NCBI GenBank assembly: GCA_022036555.1
Contig: CM039123.1
Span: forward strand, 8,619,217-8,683,216
Direction: 5' to 3'
Length of the DNA: 64,000 nt
Source of the DNA: Microstegium vimineum
Taxonomy: Eukaryota > Streptophyta > Magnoliopsida > Poales > Poaceae
In this document: piece by piece, positions 32,260-43,920 of the stretch
Numbering within the stretch: position 1 is the first letter of the stretch
Layout of the letters: each line of letters opens with the position of its first letter
Program-made: the position numbers and the translations under genes
The notes under the pieces: model-generated
Database searches by the model: none
Seen by the model: only the letters and a program-made list of their open reading frames with translations
What the model was told of the DNA's origin: nothing

Positions 32260-33287
32260 AAAACAACAAGACCATAGAAGTGAATCAGAAGTCAAAATGG
32301 CCCCAACTTTGATTTATTCCCATGGGGTTGCTGAATAATATCAATATCCGAAGGCTGTAAGGGCTGTAACAGAGTGCAGTTTAGTGTGTTATAGGATTGG
32401 TGTGGTGTTGCTAGTGCAGTTTCCAGTTTTTTCATGATATAGAGAACATGATGTAGCAAGTCTTGACTATTGTGCCACACACGGCAGAGTAGAGCTCGGC
32501 ATAGCCTCCCCACGTTTTCCCCATCTTTTCTTCTCGTGTTTTCTGATAGGATTGATATTTGTATTCACATGCCACAAGTATCATATGGAAGCCTGCATCG
32601 TCCATTTTGGATGGAAACGCTGAGTAAATTGAGGAAAGACTCATTGGCAACTGCCTCTTTTTTAACTGATCATCAACAATCTAAAAGTAAAACGTCTTCC
32701 CAGGTTTTGTTCTATTGCTTAGTGACACTTCACAATTGAGGTGTCGGCTGAAAATGGTATTTTGCATTATAGAATAGAAATATTTCAAGCTGCTGTCATT
32801 AATGGTTGCCTTGTGTGTTTTCTTTTTAATTTCACCACGGTATGAATTGAGGATAATGGTGCAGACGTTGAACCTGCCTCAATTCACAAGAGAAAACCAG
32901 ACGCCATCTCTCATCTCTGAGCAATATTGATTGCTAATCTCACATCACCCCAACACACAGAAAGAGATAAACGGATCTCCATCTATCGCTCAACAGAAAT
33001 AAAGATATAAATAAAGCACAAAGCAGAACTAAACATCTCCAGACAAGATCATACTAGAAGATCAGCTCTAATTGCTCAACAACGCCACAATGCACGTATT
33101 ACTTATACATTATGAGCACGATGTTGCATTGCAATGCAGCTCAAAATTTCCCATTTGACTAACAAAGCACGGGATTATATCATTCAGAAAAGGTAAACCC
33201 CTTCCCTAATGGAGTAGGTATCCTGAAGAGCAGGCAGGACCATTTCATTGTTCGCTCATGCGAACAATTGGTACCACAAAAACACGA
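32260..33287. other. Shared 3' region of two convergent genes
   Basis: Holds the 3' untranslated sequences of the MFS gene (plus) and TIM23 (minus). AT-rich, with no further coding sequence seen. Confidence 0.5.
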
Positions 33288-33866
33288 TCATATAACATTC
33301 ACGTATCTCTTGGCTAGCTGCTTGCCACCCATGGCGGCGGCGGCGAGGATCCCGCCAAGGGCACCAGCGACGGCGGCGGATCGCGGCCCGTTGGCGGCGC
33401 GGAAGAGCGCGCCCGTGCCAAGCCCAGCGGCGACGCTGTTGATCCAGTCGTCGCGGTCGCGGGCCGCGACCATGGCGCTCTCAATCCCGGCGTACATGAG
33501 GCCGATGACGCCCAGCGTGTTCCCGACGCGGCGGCCGGAGCTGCCGCAGGCATTGAGCACGCGGTTGGCGCGGATCTTGGCCGTCTCACCGGGCTCGGCG
33601 CCCTTGGCGGCGTCGCGGAGGCCCAGGGCGGCGCCGCCGACGGCGCCCGAGAGGTACCCGACGCCCGTATAGAAAGTGAGGTTCTCACCCCACGAGCGCC
33701 GTTGCGCCAGGGCCTCCTCCTCGAAGAGGAACTGCGGCGAGGTCGGGAGGTCGTAGAGCGTCCGGTAGCTGTAGGGCGTGTTGAGGTCCTGGTACGGGTT
33801 GTAAAGCCGGCGTCCTTCGTCGGTGCGGTCGTCTGCTCCCGAAGGGAACGTCCGAGGGTCGGCCAT
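33288..33866 (-). CDS. TIM23: Mitochondrial import inner membrane translocase subunit TIM23
   Basis: Intronless 192-residue frame. The N-terminus has LYNPYQDLNTPYSYRTLYDLPTSPQFLFEEE, characteristic of plant TIM23 proteins. The C-terminal Tim17/Tim22/Tim23 domain has four Gly/Ala-rich membrane spans (GVGYLSGAVGGAALGL; NTLGVIGLMYAGIESAM; AAGLGTGALFRAANG; AGALGGILAAAAMGG) joined by the conserved RANRVLN and RDDWINSVAAG loops. It forms the presequence-dependent channel of the inner membrane with TIM17 and TIM50. Length is normal and no lesions are visible. The gene is strongly GC-rich, as is usual for intronless grass genes. ATG at 33866 is the first in-frame start. Confidence 0.93.
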   Translation of the reverse strand: MADPRTFPSGADDRTDEGRRLYNPYQDLNTPYSYRTLYDLPTSPQFLFEEEALAQRRSWGENLTFYTGVGYLSGAVGGAALGLRDAAKGAEPGETAKIRANRVLNACGSSGRRVGNTLGVIGLMYAGIESAMVAARDRDDWINSVAAGLGTGALFRAANGPRSAAVAGALGGILAAAAMGGKQLAKRYVNVI

Positions 33867-34194
33867 GGCGGCTGCGGGGGTGGAGCTGCTAGGGTTTGTG
33901 GTGGTGTCGGGGGCGGGAGGCAGGGGCCGGGGAAGTGGGGAAGGGAAAGCAAAGGAGCGTTTTGGTAGCCGGCTTTTGCGAAGAGGGGCCTCGACGTTTT
34001 ATTGGCAGAATCTGGACACTCCAGCCTAGTTTATGGAGATGTTTCGAATGATTCACTGGATTTTTTTTTCTTTCTTGTGATCAAAGCAAGGGTCGGTCTG
34101 AATCAGCAAGAGAGAGCATATTAATCGAGACTAAAAATTACTTCGCGAAAAAATTAACCAAAAAAAAACTTGGCTAAGAATTAACTCACATGTA
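33867..34194. other. Upstream region of TIM23
   Basis: GC-rich leader to about 33970, then AT-rich DNA. No TATA box assigned and no other feature recognised. Confidence 0.4.
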
Positions 34195-34314
34195 ATCCTC
34201 GTACTTTTTTTATCTTAAATTACAAGTTATTTTAAGAATCTTATTAAGTCAAAATATCTCAAGTTTGACCAAACTTATATGAGAACATAATAACATTTAT
34301 GATGTTAAATACTA

Positions 34315-34567
34315 CTCTCTCAATCTCAAATTATAAGATATTCCAAAAATTTTGTAGATTCAAAGCATCTCAAGTTTGATCAAAATTATAGAGAAAATTA
34401 TAAAAATTTATGATATTAAATAGTCATATTATAAAAATATAATTGATAAAGAATCTAATAATACTTAGTTGACACCATAAATTATGTTGTCATATAAGTT
34501 TGATTAAACTTGAGATATTTGACTCTCCAAAATTTTTGGGATGTCTTATAATTTGGAATAGAGAGAG
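34315..34567. mobile_element. Stowaway MITE nested in the outer MITE
   Basis: Ends CTCTCTCAATCTCAAATTA and, inverted, CTCTCTCTATTCCAAATTA. It starts next to TA and is about 253 bp with AT-rich interior. Confidence 0.75.
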
Positions 34568-34694
34568 CACTAGATTCTTCATTAACTATATTTTTATAGT
34601 ATACATATTTCATATCATTAATATTTATAATTTTTTTTATAATTTTAGTCCAATTTGAGATTCTTTAACTTTAAAAAATTCTTAAAATGACTTA

Positions 34695-34787
34695 CTCTGT
34701 CAAAAAAAAAGAATTATAACTTTGAATTTGAACAAATTTGTGTCCAGATTCAAAGCTAGAATTTCACTTTTTTAAGGACGAATGAAG
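34695..34787. mobile_element. Short Stowaway-like MITE nested in the outer MITE
   Basis: A 93-bp element starting CTCTGTCAAAAAAAAAG, with an inverted CTTCATTCGTCCTTAAAAA end. It is flanked on both sides by TA (34693-34694 and 34788-34789). Confidence 0.6.
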
Positions 34788-34808
34788 TATAATTTGAAAT
34801 GGAGGGAG

Positions 34809-35912
34809 TACTAGATTTAATTTAACTGATTTTCAGGTAGCTAATAATTTACCCTATTAACTTACCATCTTTTTCTTTTCTATGTCCACATAAAAAATAC
34901 ATCCCGCTGAGAAGCCATTCCTTCACGCATCCAAAATCGTACACCCAGAAAAATCACAACTTTAAAACAGACTATCCAGATTTATTTTAAATCTTTTCTC
35001 TCCTTAATCACTAAGATTAGACGGTCAAGATTGCGTACCGTGTATCATCCTCCTCATCCTCCCACACGCCCGACGAAAACGACGCAGCCGCCAGTTGCCC
35101 GAAAAAACGCACCGCACGGAGTCCTTCAGATCGCCACGCACCACCGTCGCCCCTTCGCCGCCTGCGCGAAAATCGGTTCCCGGACTGTTTTGGGGTGGTC
35201 TTCTCCGCCTCAGAGATTACAGAAATCGATCCTCTCTGGGTAGCTTGGGAACGGGCGGCGGCCGCCGGCCTCCCCTATAGCTCCGCAACGGGGCGGGACC
35301 GCAGGAGGCTCCTGGCGGCTGTTGCCTCTCTGATAAGAGCGGGGCCGCGAGACGAAGGTGGTGTACGAGGAGAGCGGGAGGCTGTCAGTCGGTCGTGCCA
35401 CACGGGTGGCCGCCGGCGTGGTGGCGAGGAGCGGCGGTGGATTGGTTTCAGGCAGGGCAGGCGGAGGGGAGAGTGGGCTTCTTCGTGTTGTTGTGTTGGG
35501 TTCTTCCGTTTCGAGCAATCGAGCTGGTTTGGTCAAACAGGCCACACGCTGACACGAGTCTGGAACATGGCCAAGGGGCAAAATGGAAACGTCGGTTCAA
35601 CAGGGTAAAATGAGAGATTAAGGGCCTGTTTGGAACGCAAGAATTTCATAGAAATTGCGCAGGATTTTTACAGAAATCAATTCATTTTCACATGAAAAAG
35701 TACAGAAACAGGAAAAAAATCTCACCCAGACCCTAAAAGTTGCTAAGGAAAAAATGATAAAATATTGTAGTAGTTTGGATGGATCATAATTCTATTTGAA
35801 AAAAGGGATAGTATGAGTTTTTTTATAACAATATTAGAATTTAGGTGTTCATCATACATATCCGTCTTAAATTGCACAATATTCTCTTCATTGCTAAGGG
35901 TAGAAAATGGAA
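34809..35912. other. Intergenic region with a GC-rich unresolved segment
   Basis: 35080-35610 is GC-rich and has overlapping open frames on both strands, none with a recognisable domain. It could be a captured gene fragment or a promoter island. At 35620 the sequence GGGCCTGTTTGG, a common terminal motif of grass Tourist/hAT MITEs, appears, but no partner end was found. Confidence 0.35.
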
Positions 35913-37147
35913 GGGATAATTGTGTTCTTACCCTTGTCCAGTAAGCTAATTGTGATTTTACCTCTCCTTTTTGAACTTTGTGTTTTTACCCCTGTTATTT
36001 TAAACCGAATGGTCTATTTACCCCTGCTTTTCACATCCGTTAGATGGCCATGGATTAAGCAAAATAAAAAAATTCTAAGTCTGAAAAGTAAAGGCCAAAT
36101 GACCATAGTGCCCCTTATCCTTATCTTCACATCCCAAACTGAAGCACGGCACCAAGCTTGGTGTGTGTGTGGGTTTCCAGAGGCGGCGGAGAAGCATCGA
36201 AGGGGAGAGAAGAGGTTGCAGCTCCGGATTCGGCTTCACGGAGGGCGCGCGGCTACCTCAAGGTCGCGGCTCCAGGTGCGGGCACGGGAAGGCCGCAATG
36301 CCCGCCCGTGGGGAGGCGTGCACGCACTGGGCGGCGGCCGCGACGCCCGCACGCGGTGAGGCGCGCATGCGCTGGGCGGCGGCGGCAGCAGCACCAGCCC
36401 GCAGGGAGGCATGCATACGTTGGGCGGCGGCGGCAGCGCCGATCTGCGGGGAGGCGTGCACACGCTGGGCGGCGACGGCGGCGGCGCCCTGCTGCGGCTC
36501 ACCAGCAACGTCCGCCCATAGGTCCCGACGTCCGCCAGCAGGTCCCCGCGACGTCCGGCTGCTGGTCATCTTCTTCCTATGGTTTGCTGGTCATCTTCTT
36601 CCTCTAGCGCCTGACTTATTGGCCACAGTGGTGCGTACGGAGAGCCCCATGATGTAGACCTGTATTTTGCGGATACATTGACATGATGTATGTGAGATTT
36701 CAAAATGTTTTTGGTTCTCCATGATTTTTCTCATGTGTTTTATATGTGCTTCATATTGTTATCATATATTGTTATCATGATGCTAGCAAAATATTGCAAA
36801 GGTGCTGCCAAAAATTTGAACATTTTTTCAATATTAATTCTGAGTTGAAATAATTACAGGTTGTGCCAAATATATTTGACCAAATTTAATCAATTGTGTC
36901 AACATATAATACAAAACTGTAATTCTAAATCAGGGGTAAAATCACAAATAGACATAACAAACCGGGGCAAAATCACATGGGTATTTATGTTCTTTTGGAC
37001 AAAATTTAACACTGTTAGGGAAGGATGACAGAGCAGGGGCAAACTGGTGCTTCATTTTGAAAGCACAGGGGAAAATTTATAAAGTTCAAATAATATTGGT
37101 AAAATCACAATTTTAATAGAAAACAGGGGTAAAAATACAAAAGCCCC
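35913..37147. mobile_element. Non-autonomous Mutator-like element with GC-rich cargo
   Basis: The 9-bp sequence AAAATGGAA lies at 35904-35912 and again at 37148-37156, a Mutator-type target duplication. Long diverged inverted ends are visible: AATTGTGATTTTACC and TTTGAACTTT occur near the left end and, inverted, near the right end. The 1,235-bp element has no transposase. The interior (36170-36640) is very GC-rich and contains an in-register minisatellite. Grass Mutator-like elements often carry captured gene fragments (Pack-MULEs), but the source is not recognised. Confidence 0.78.
36313..36498 (+). repeat. Four-unit coding-register minisatellite in the Mutator-like element
   Basis: Units start at 36313, 36358, 36406 and 36451 with lengths 45, 48, 45 and about 48 bp, all multiples of three. 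Each starts GAGGCRYGCA and continues TGGGCGGCG. In the frame 36163-36657 they encode repeats of the type EACTHWAAAATPAR. Confidence 0.8.
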
Positions 37148-37890
37148 AAAATGGAAATATTGTAATAGCCACACTCATGATACTTCTCCGTGCCTTGGAA
37201 AAATGCAGCAAAACAAAAACCGTCTCAGGTCTGATGAACCGCAGAAACTTCTTTTTTTTCAGAATTGCTATTTCTATCCCACCAGCTCCGCCTCGCACTG
37301 GTGGCCCCACGCACAGTCATGGCCGTCTTTGCCCTTGTGAAGGCACGCGAACACAGTCAGGGTAGACGTGACTGGCGTGGAAGGGACGACGGTGCGGCCG
37401 TGCGGCGAGCTCGCGCGGGGACGAGTGGAGACTTGCGCGAGGATGGCTGGGCGCGCAGGTGCCAAGCAGAGGGAGCCGGTGTGGAGGGTGGAGACGGCGC
37501 AAGCGCGGAAGGAGCTGGCATGGCGAGCAGAGCCGACAGAGGCGTGGATGTGCGGCACCGCCTGGAGATACAGTGCGTACGTGTACCATTAAATAATAAT
37601 GCAATGTTATCTGCCATGCAAGCTATCAAGACCACTGAGGATAGAATTTTTGGTTGACATTTTGGCTTGTCGTGCAAACGAATACGTTGACAACATTCCC
37701 GAAGAAATCCAATATATGATTGAGGAGGTAGGAAGAATGTAACTATGTTTTCTTAAATGCACAAATGATGCATCTATTATGTATAAGCTCAAATACTATT
37801 GTGTAAAAAATTAAACTCTGCAAAAAAAATTGTTATTTTTTAAATCATTTCCCTAGCTCAAGCCGTTGCGTTAGCACGGACATTATACTA
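37148..37890. other. GC-rich to AT-rich segment before a Helitron-like end
   Basis: 37260-37560 is GC-rich with open frames on both strands and no known domain. At about 37643-37741 a short coding-like stretch (ILACRANEYVDNIPEEIQY) is out of frame with what precedes. It may be a captured exon. Confidence 0.3.
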
Positions 37891-37891
37891 G
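37861..37891 (+). mobile_element. Helitron-like 3' terminus
   Basis: An imperfect hairpin CCGTTGC-gtta-GCACGG is followed after about ten bases by ACTAG and then T, the arrangement of Helitron 3' ends (hairpin, CTRR, insertion before T). The 5' TC end was not found, so the extent of the element is unknown. Confidence 0.35.
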
Positions 37892-38468
37892 TTAACCCTA
37901 GGTATTCAAACCGACCATAAGAAGATGTTTGTCCAATCGAAAAAAAAGATGATGTTTGTCCTATTGCATACGTATATGTTATTTTTTTATTCTCAATAAA
38001 CAACTTTAATTAAATATATTAAAAATATTAATATTTATAAAATATAATTAGTATCATTGAAAAGATACTTTAATCTAATTTTAATAAATTTATTTATAGG
38101 TATAAATATTATATGTATTTTGTATAAATCAAGTCAAACTTATAATATAAATAGCAACAAGGACAATTTATTTAGCAACCGAGCAAGTATGCCGCTGATT
38201 AGGAGATACACATCTTCATCCACGGTGCATGATGACTAGAGGCGGTTCCCTTGCTGAACTGGTCGACTCAGATTCCGGCTCCTTTTTGCAACTCAGATAG
38301 GGCCTGTTTGGCAGGGCTCTGGCTTCTGCAAAAACGACTCCGACTCTGATTCTTTTAAAAAAGTGGCTTCTACGAAGGAGCAGATCCCGTTTTAAAAAAC
38401 GTTTGGCAAACGGCTTCTTATATTCTTTTTTAATGCATAGAAGATGTTAAATGTCTATAGTACCCTTC

Positions 38469-38471
<3 letters not shown>
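37892..38471. other. Intergenic AT-rich DNA with a MITE-like end
   Basis: No gene seen. 38306 onward carries GGGCCTGTTTGGCAGGGCTC, a terminal-type motif of grass hAT/Tourist MITEs, with a TTTGGCAAACGG stretch at about 38402. It is probably a short degenerate MITE. Confidence 0.3.

Positions 38472-38502
<31 letters not shown>
38472..38502. repeat. (TA)n microsatellite
   Basis: About 15 uninterrupted TA units. Confidence 0.95.
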
Positions 38503-38506
<4 letters not shown>

Positions 38507-38700
38507 CCTTTTTACTCCTGCTTGTAATTACTCTCAACTATAGCATACACGCTCTCTCGCGTGCCTCGTGCTGGTTCTCTTAGCGGGTCAACAAAATATG
38601 AGACCCGATAGAAGATATACAGTCCCGTTTTTTTCCCCGACGGATATACGGTCCCGTTCTGTCCGACTTTTTGGCGGATACACATCTCGAGCCCTCTCGA

Positions 38701-38733
38701 CTGCTAGCAGCCGCCGCCGCCGCCGCCGCCGCC
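38701..38733. repeat. (CCG)n microsatellite
   Basis: Eight or so GCC/CCG units within the GC-rich segment. Confidence 0.85.
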
Positions 38734-40502
38734 ATAATCTCCTCTTCCCTTCCTCCTCGACCTTCAGGATACGCCAGAGCCACGAGCGCCTCCTCGTGCA
38801 TCTAGCCGTGCCGACGGCCGACGCGGGCCATGCATCTGGCCGCCCGCTTGGCCAAGAGGTTGCCGTCGAGGGCCGCCGCCGCCCGGCGAGGTGGACATGG
38901 AGGAGGACACCACCAATCTAGATTTGGAACGAGGTGGGGGCGGTGGTTTAGGGGTATGTAGTCTCCCGTGGATGGGGGATGCGGAGGGGACACCAGAGGT
39001 GGGGTGGGTCGGCATGATGGGCACCATGGACATGTGGAGCTCGGTGGGTTGCCGTCGCTGTTGGAAGGGCCGCTGTTGTTCCGTCGCCAAGAGCGAGCAG
39101 GCGGCACGAGAATGGCAGGAGTCCGGAGCCGCCTCGTTGCTCAAGATCCGGCTCCGCCTGCATGGTCCCCGACGCCGGGCCACCTCTCCTCTGCGGAGGC
39201 AGCAACTGGCCACCATCCAAGCAGGTAATTGAATCAGGTCTGCCACAGCTTATGTATTCAAATCAGCAATCTGAATCTGATCTCCATTCACTTACGTCAC
39301 TGAATCGTGAGAGTATATGCATATGACTGAATCTGATCCGAATTAGTGCTTGTTATTTTTACAACGAAAGGCACTCTAGACCATCAGGTATATATGTTGT
39401 AATCTCAAATTTTCGCAATCACAGAGTTGCCCTCTGTTCCTTGACTCTCTTGGCGAGTGACGACCATGTAGAAAATCACACTCCGGTATGCATGTTTATC
39501 ATATCATAAACCTGAACTTATGTGTCTGTGTATTCTTTATTGGAATCAAGAATTAACGTATTGCTTAGATAGATACTATTTTTCAAATATGAGTATGCTT
39601 AGATACCTTTTCAGATAAATGTATATTTGGATACTTTTCTTGACCAGAGTATCATTTGATATTTTGTCATATTATAGTATAATAACTTGATGTTTTTTTT
39701 AGATCATAGTATAATAAATGCATGCATAAGAGGTATGAATCCCTACGTCCTCTGAAATCTGAATGATTCCAACCGGTGTGTTGGTATTTTGAGGTTATTT
39801 TTATAGGAGATGACAAACTCCAACAGGTGTGTTGGTATTTTGAAGTTATTTTTTAGAAAATAGCTAGTATTTCTGCATACGTTTTTCAGTAAGTGTATTG
39901 TTGAATACATCTTCACGGATTAGAGTATCAGTTGATACTTGCTAGGATTATTAAAATAGTGGTTTCCCAATATTATGTATATGTAGGAAGAATCAATCGT
40001 TACCAGCCTAACTGTTGGCTGCATGCAGTGTGCTTTATATTAATAAATGAAGTTTCTCTTGCATTCATGGACTAATTTGTCGCAAAAACTTTCAGAATAT
40101 CGTCTTCGGAATGTGCTTGCCAGAGACTCACCATACTTGTCAATTAATCTTTAGACAGAACAGAATAGAATACATGACATACTGTTGGGAGTATGTTCTT
40201 GACATATAATTTTTTTTTTAGTTTTACAGCCTCTCCCTGCATTTGGAGGGTTATTGTAATTAAAATTATCGTAGTATGTGTATCTCTCTTGTAAAAGCAG
40301 TATGTGTATACACTCCTGCAAATAATATCTTGTATAAGTATGATTACATACTGTCTTGTGAAAACTATGAATACATACTCTCTTGTCAAAAATCGTGTTT
40401 GTAAGAATTCAGGTATGGCTCCCAAATCCTGGTGTTAGTTTATACTCCTAACAGAAATTGTATACTCCTATTCACGTTGTTCACTGTCCACAAGTATGTA
40501 TC

Positions 40503-43448
40503 TGTCACACCCAATTTTAAGGATAAAATTGAATATGAATAACTCATGTGTGCCCAGAAATCAATCACACACATAAGCCGACAAATCTTTAAATAGTACC
40601 ATCACTGAGTCCTTATTACATAACGAATAATATTCTTAAACAAAACAACGGAAATAAAGATAACTCTCGCGACGAAGCTCCACTTCACAGGGAACGCCGA
40701 CTGGTTGACCACTAGCCTAGTACTCCTCACAGTAGTCTTCGAAGCCATCTGAAGGGGTTGAGAAGCAAGAGTGAGCACTTAAAGTACTCAGCAAGAGTAA
40801 CATAGGGTTATGAAGCTCAAAGGCTGACACTGTCTGTACTGCGGTTGCTTTTATCTTGGTCAAGTTTTACCAACACTTAGCTTTAATTATGCATAACCCA
40901 ATTATTAACCACATGATAAGATTAATAAACATCATTAACAGTTAAACAACACGATCATCTACAATGTGAGTTTTCCAGGTCGCTCGTAACCGTGAGCACG
41001 ACTATCATGATAGATTTACACTCTGCAGAGGTTATACACTTTACCCACAAGCCATGTTGCCCATATGCCCGGGTTTATAACTCCCATAACACTTCCAAGG
41101 TGAGTGGGCAGGGAACATTATGAAGCCTTTCAAAAGTCTTCCCAACATGTCGACAGACCCTACGGACCCAAGGGCAAGGGGTATGTAAAGCCCCTACTCG
41201 ATGGTACCTTTCGAAGCGGTAACCACCCTAGGACATGCCCTACAACCAGCTCGGCAATGGTGCCTTTCACGAACTGCCAACATGCTAGTACGAATCTTCA
41301 TACTTGACTAAAGCCAGAGCCATTATAGCACTCGTGGTTGCATTTAAGTCTCAGCTTTTGCCCTACAGTGGGGGTCCTATTCCATGTTGCTATAAAAGTC
41401 AGTTTTATCTCATTATTGTATATCTCATTAATCAAGATTCATCTCAGATCCATTATTGTAAAGCATAGCAAAGCTACCCATATGCATAAAAACCCATGGT
41501 GACAAGGTACAAAGGTAACAAAGCTATGGTATAGATCTAAATAGGAATCAAATTAGACACATGCAATATGACTAGATGAATTAGGGTGAATAGGTAACAA
41601 GGATGATCCCATGTTAAACTTGCCTTGATCACAAAGCTCTTGGTGGTCCTGATCTGCTGCAAAGAACTCTTGATCACCAAAGATCTCACCGGCTGTACTC
41701 GATCAACATCACCACGCAATCATCCGAACAATCATACACGAAGCAATAAAGATATGATCAGAACATTACATCATAAACAATAAAGAGACTTTGAAAAGGT
41801 TATAAAACAGATCTATACTTTACTTCGATCACAAAGACGCGAGGATCACGCTAATCGGATCTAAAACGATTAAACTATAGATTAAACAAGATTTTGAAAA
41901 GGGCAAGATTAAAGCATTAACAAATTAATTTACTTTGATTTTCAAAAGTAATTAACATAGATGAAATCTATACTACTGGATAGAGCATAAAATTACGGAT
42001 CTAACGCAACTTGAACGGATCGATTTGGATTTAAAACGAGCAAATTATAAGCATTTGAAAATCAGTGGCAAAACTATAATTAGGGTTTTTATTTAAAACC
42101 GAAATAAATCAGATTTAAAGGAGATTACGCTTTCCAGAGAGAAAAGCGTATTGCTGAAATCCACCTTAGGACTGCGGGTTGAGAGGCCAGAAAGGGCAGG
42201 GGCTCTTTAGCAAAAGTACCACCCGAAGGGGTATCTTTGATCCTGAGCCACTGGATCTGAGATGGAGGGCTCACATTAGAAGAGAGGGGTAGGAGGCGGC
42301 GCTCCCACCGGAGCAGGGCGGCGCTCGGCGGGGCGCCATGGCTGAACGGCCGAAGCTCGTCGGCGTAGAGCAATCGGGAGCTCCCGTGCTCGGTTTTCGA
42401 CCCCGAGGGCACCGGGAGAAAGAGGAGAGGGAGGCGAGCTCGCCTGAGAGCTCGGAGGGGGTCAAGGATGGACAGGAAGGGCCGACGGCGAGGGACAACC
42501 GCGGCGGAGGTTCTGCGCACGGCGGCGCTAGATGATTAGGGGCTCAGGTGCCCAATCCGACCGGGAAAAGGGTCGGGGAGCATGAGAAGCTCGAGGCGAA
42601 CCCTCCCAGGACAATGACGAGGCTTGGGGATGAGTGTGGACGGCCGACGACCGTGAACCACGGCTGCGGATCCCTGGTGCACGGCGACAGAGCCAACCGG
42701 TGGACAGGAGAGAGGGAAAAGGGGATGGGAAAACGTTCCGCGCGTACGGGAAGACGATGAGAGGGTCGGAGAGACTTACGGTGGCCGTAGTCGCTCGGAA
42801 CGGCTGTTCGACGGCGAGAGCAGAGCGGCGGCAATGGCGGCACTGCTGTGGCGGCTTGCAAGGCGAGGCGCTGCGAGTAGATGGGGGAAAACGGCGGCGC
42901 GGGGTCGCTATTTAAAGGAGGCAGAGGGAGAGTCCGGGGCGCGCACGCCTAGACGCGGGGCGGACGCGGCGTCGCGGCGCGACGCGGCGGCAGAGTCCCG
43001 GTCGGACTCGGCGCGAGGGAGGAGGGAGGAGCTGACACGCGGCCCGCGGTGTCAGTGGGAGAGAGAGGAGGGAGAGGCGGCCGAGCGGCTCTGGGCCGAG
43101 GTGCTGGGCCGGCCCATGCGGGGGAGGAGAAAAAGAAAGGAGGGAGCAGGCCCGGCTGCATGCTGGGCCAGAAAGAGAGAGAAAGAGTGAGGGTTTTCTG
43201 TTTTTCTTTTTCTTTTGTTTTCAAATTTGATTTTCCAAATTGAATTTTGAAATGATTTTCTTGAGTTTTGTAAACCAAGCAACACAAAGAAAATGCAACA
43301 GCATGAGATGCACAAACAAGTTAACCCTAACATGGTATTTAATTTAGTTTTATTTATTTAATTCTATGCTCACAAAAATCATTTGAAAATAAATCAAATT
43401 TAACTCAAGTTCAAATCTAATTTCTATTTCAAATTTTAGGGTGTTATA
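40503..43448 (-). mobile_element. Ty3/gypsy solo LTR
   Basis: Flanked by the 5-bp direct repeat GTATC (40498-40502 and 43449-43453). On the minus strand it runs from TATAACACCCTAAAATTTG (canonical TG mutated to TA) to AATTGGGTGTGACA, 2,946 bp, with no internal retroviral domains. The LTR is GC-rich toward its 5' side (42100-43190) and AT-rich elsewhere. A target duplication around a single LTR shows it arose by LTR-LTR recombination. The TGTAACACCC-type start suggests a relative of the Tekay/Del group, but it is not the same family as the element at 9376. Confidence 0.85.
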
Positions 43449-43860
43449 GTATCCATACTCTCAATAAACATGTACCTACTCATACTCCCTATAAACATTA
43501 AACATGTATGGTTTCATACTCATAAGCATGTACTTACTGCATGTGGTGTACGAGTGTGTACTAAACTCACGTTTTCGTTTTGTACTACATTAATATTTAT
43601 ATCCGACCAGGCGTTCCTCCGATCAATATTAAATAAAATACTCGTGTATATATGAACAGATCCTGTATACGCGCTCGCTCTCCGGCGTCTCCGCAAATTG
43701 TGTTTCCATACGTCAGATATACAATCGGATGGTATCCAAACCCGTTTTCTCCTCTAACGTGCCGTACCCCACCTGTTAGCTACATCCGCTGGAACAGACC
43801 CTCGCGTGCGTGCCTTGCTTTCGGGCAGGAGTAATTACAAGCACGTGTATAAAAAATGCA

Positions 43861-43893
<33 letters not shown>
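43861..43893. repeat. (CT)n(AT)n compound microsatellite
   Basis: Ten CT units followed by six AT units. Confidence 0.95.
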
Positions 43894-43920
43894 AAAACCC
43901 GAGAGAAGCAAAAGTAACTC

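Larger units (their letters stand above)
34195..34808. mobile_element. Outer Stowaway-like MITE containing two further MITEs
   Basis: The right end reads ATTTGAAATGGAGGGAG followed by TA. The left end after TA is a degenerate counterpart (ATCCTCGTACTTTTTTTATC). Two inner elements (34315-34567 and 34695-34787) interrupt it. Grass Stowaway elements begin CTCCCTCCGT and duplicate TA. Confidence 0.6.
38517..43843. mobile_element. AT-rich repeat element, unclassified, interrupted by a solo LTR
   Basis: TGCTTGTAATTACTC at 38519-38533 recurs inverted at 43829-43843, and TA microsatellites flank both positions. Many short ATACT/AGTATG motifs occur on both sides of the solo LTR (39480-40500 and 43450-43660), so they belonged to one sequence before it inserted. 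A GC-rich segment (38640-39235) with a CCG repeat has open frames on both strands and a potential splice donor (CAGGTAATTG at about 39223) but no recognised domain. Class and true ends are uncertain. Confidence 0.35.

Noticed and set aside
34840..35625. A second Mutator-like element with TTTACCCT-type ends
   Set aside because: The two ends share only a loose ATTTACCCTATTAAC-like match and I found no 9-bp flanking duplication.
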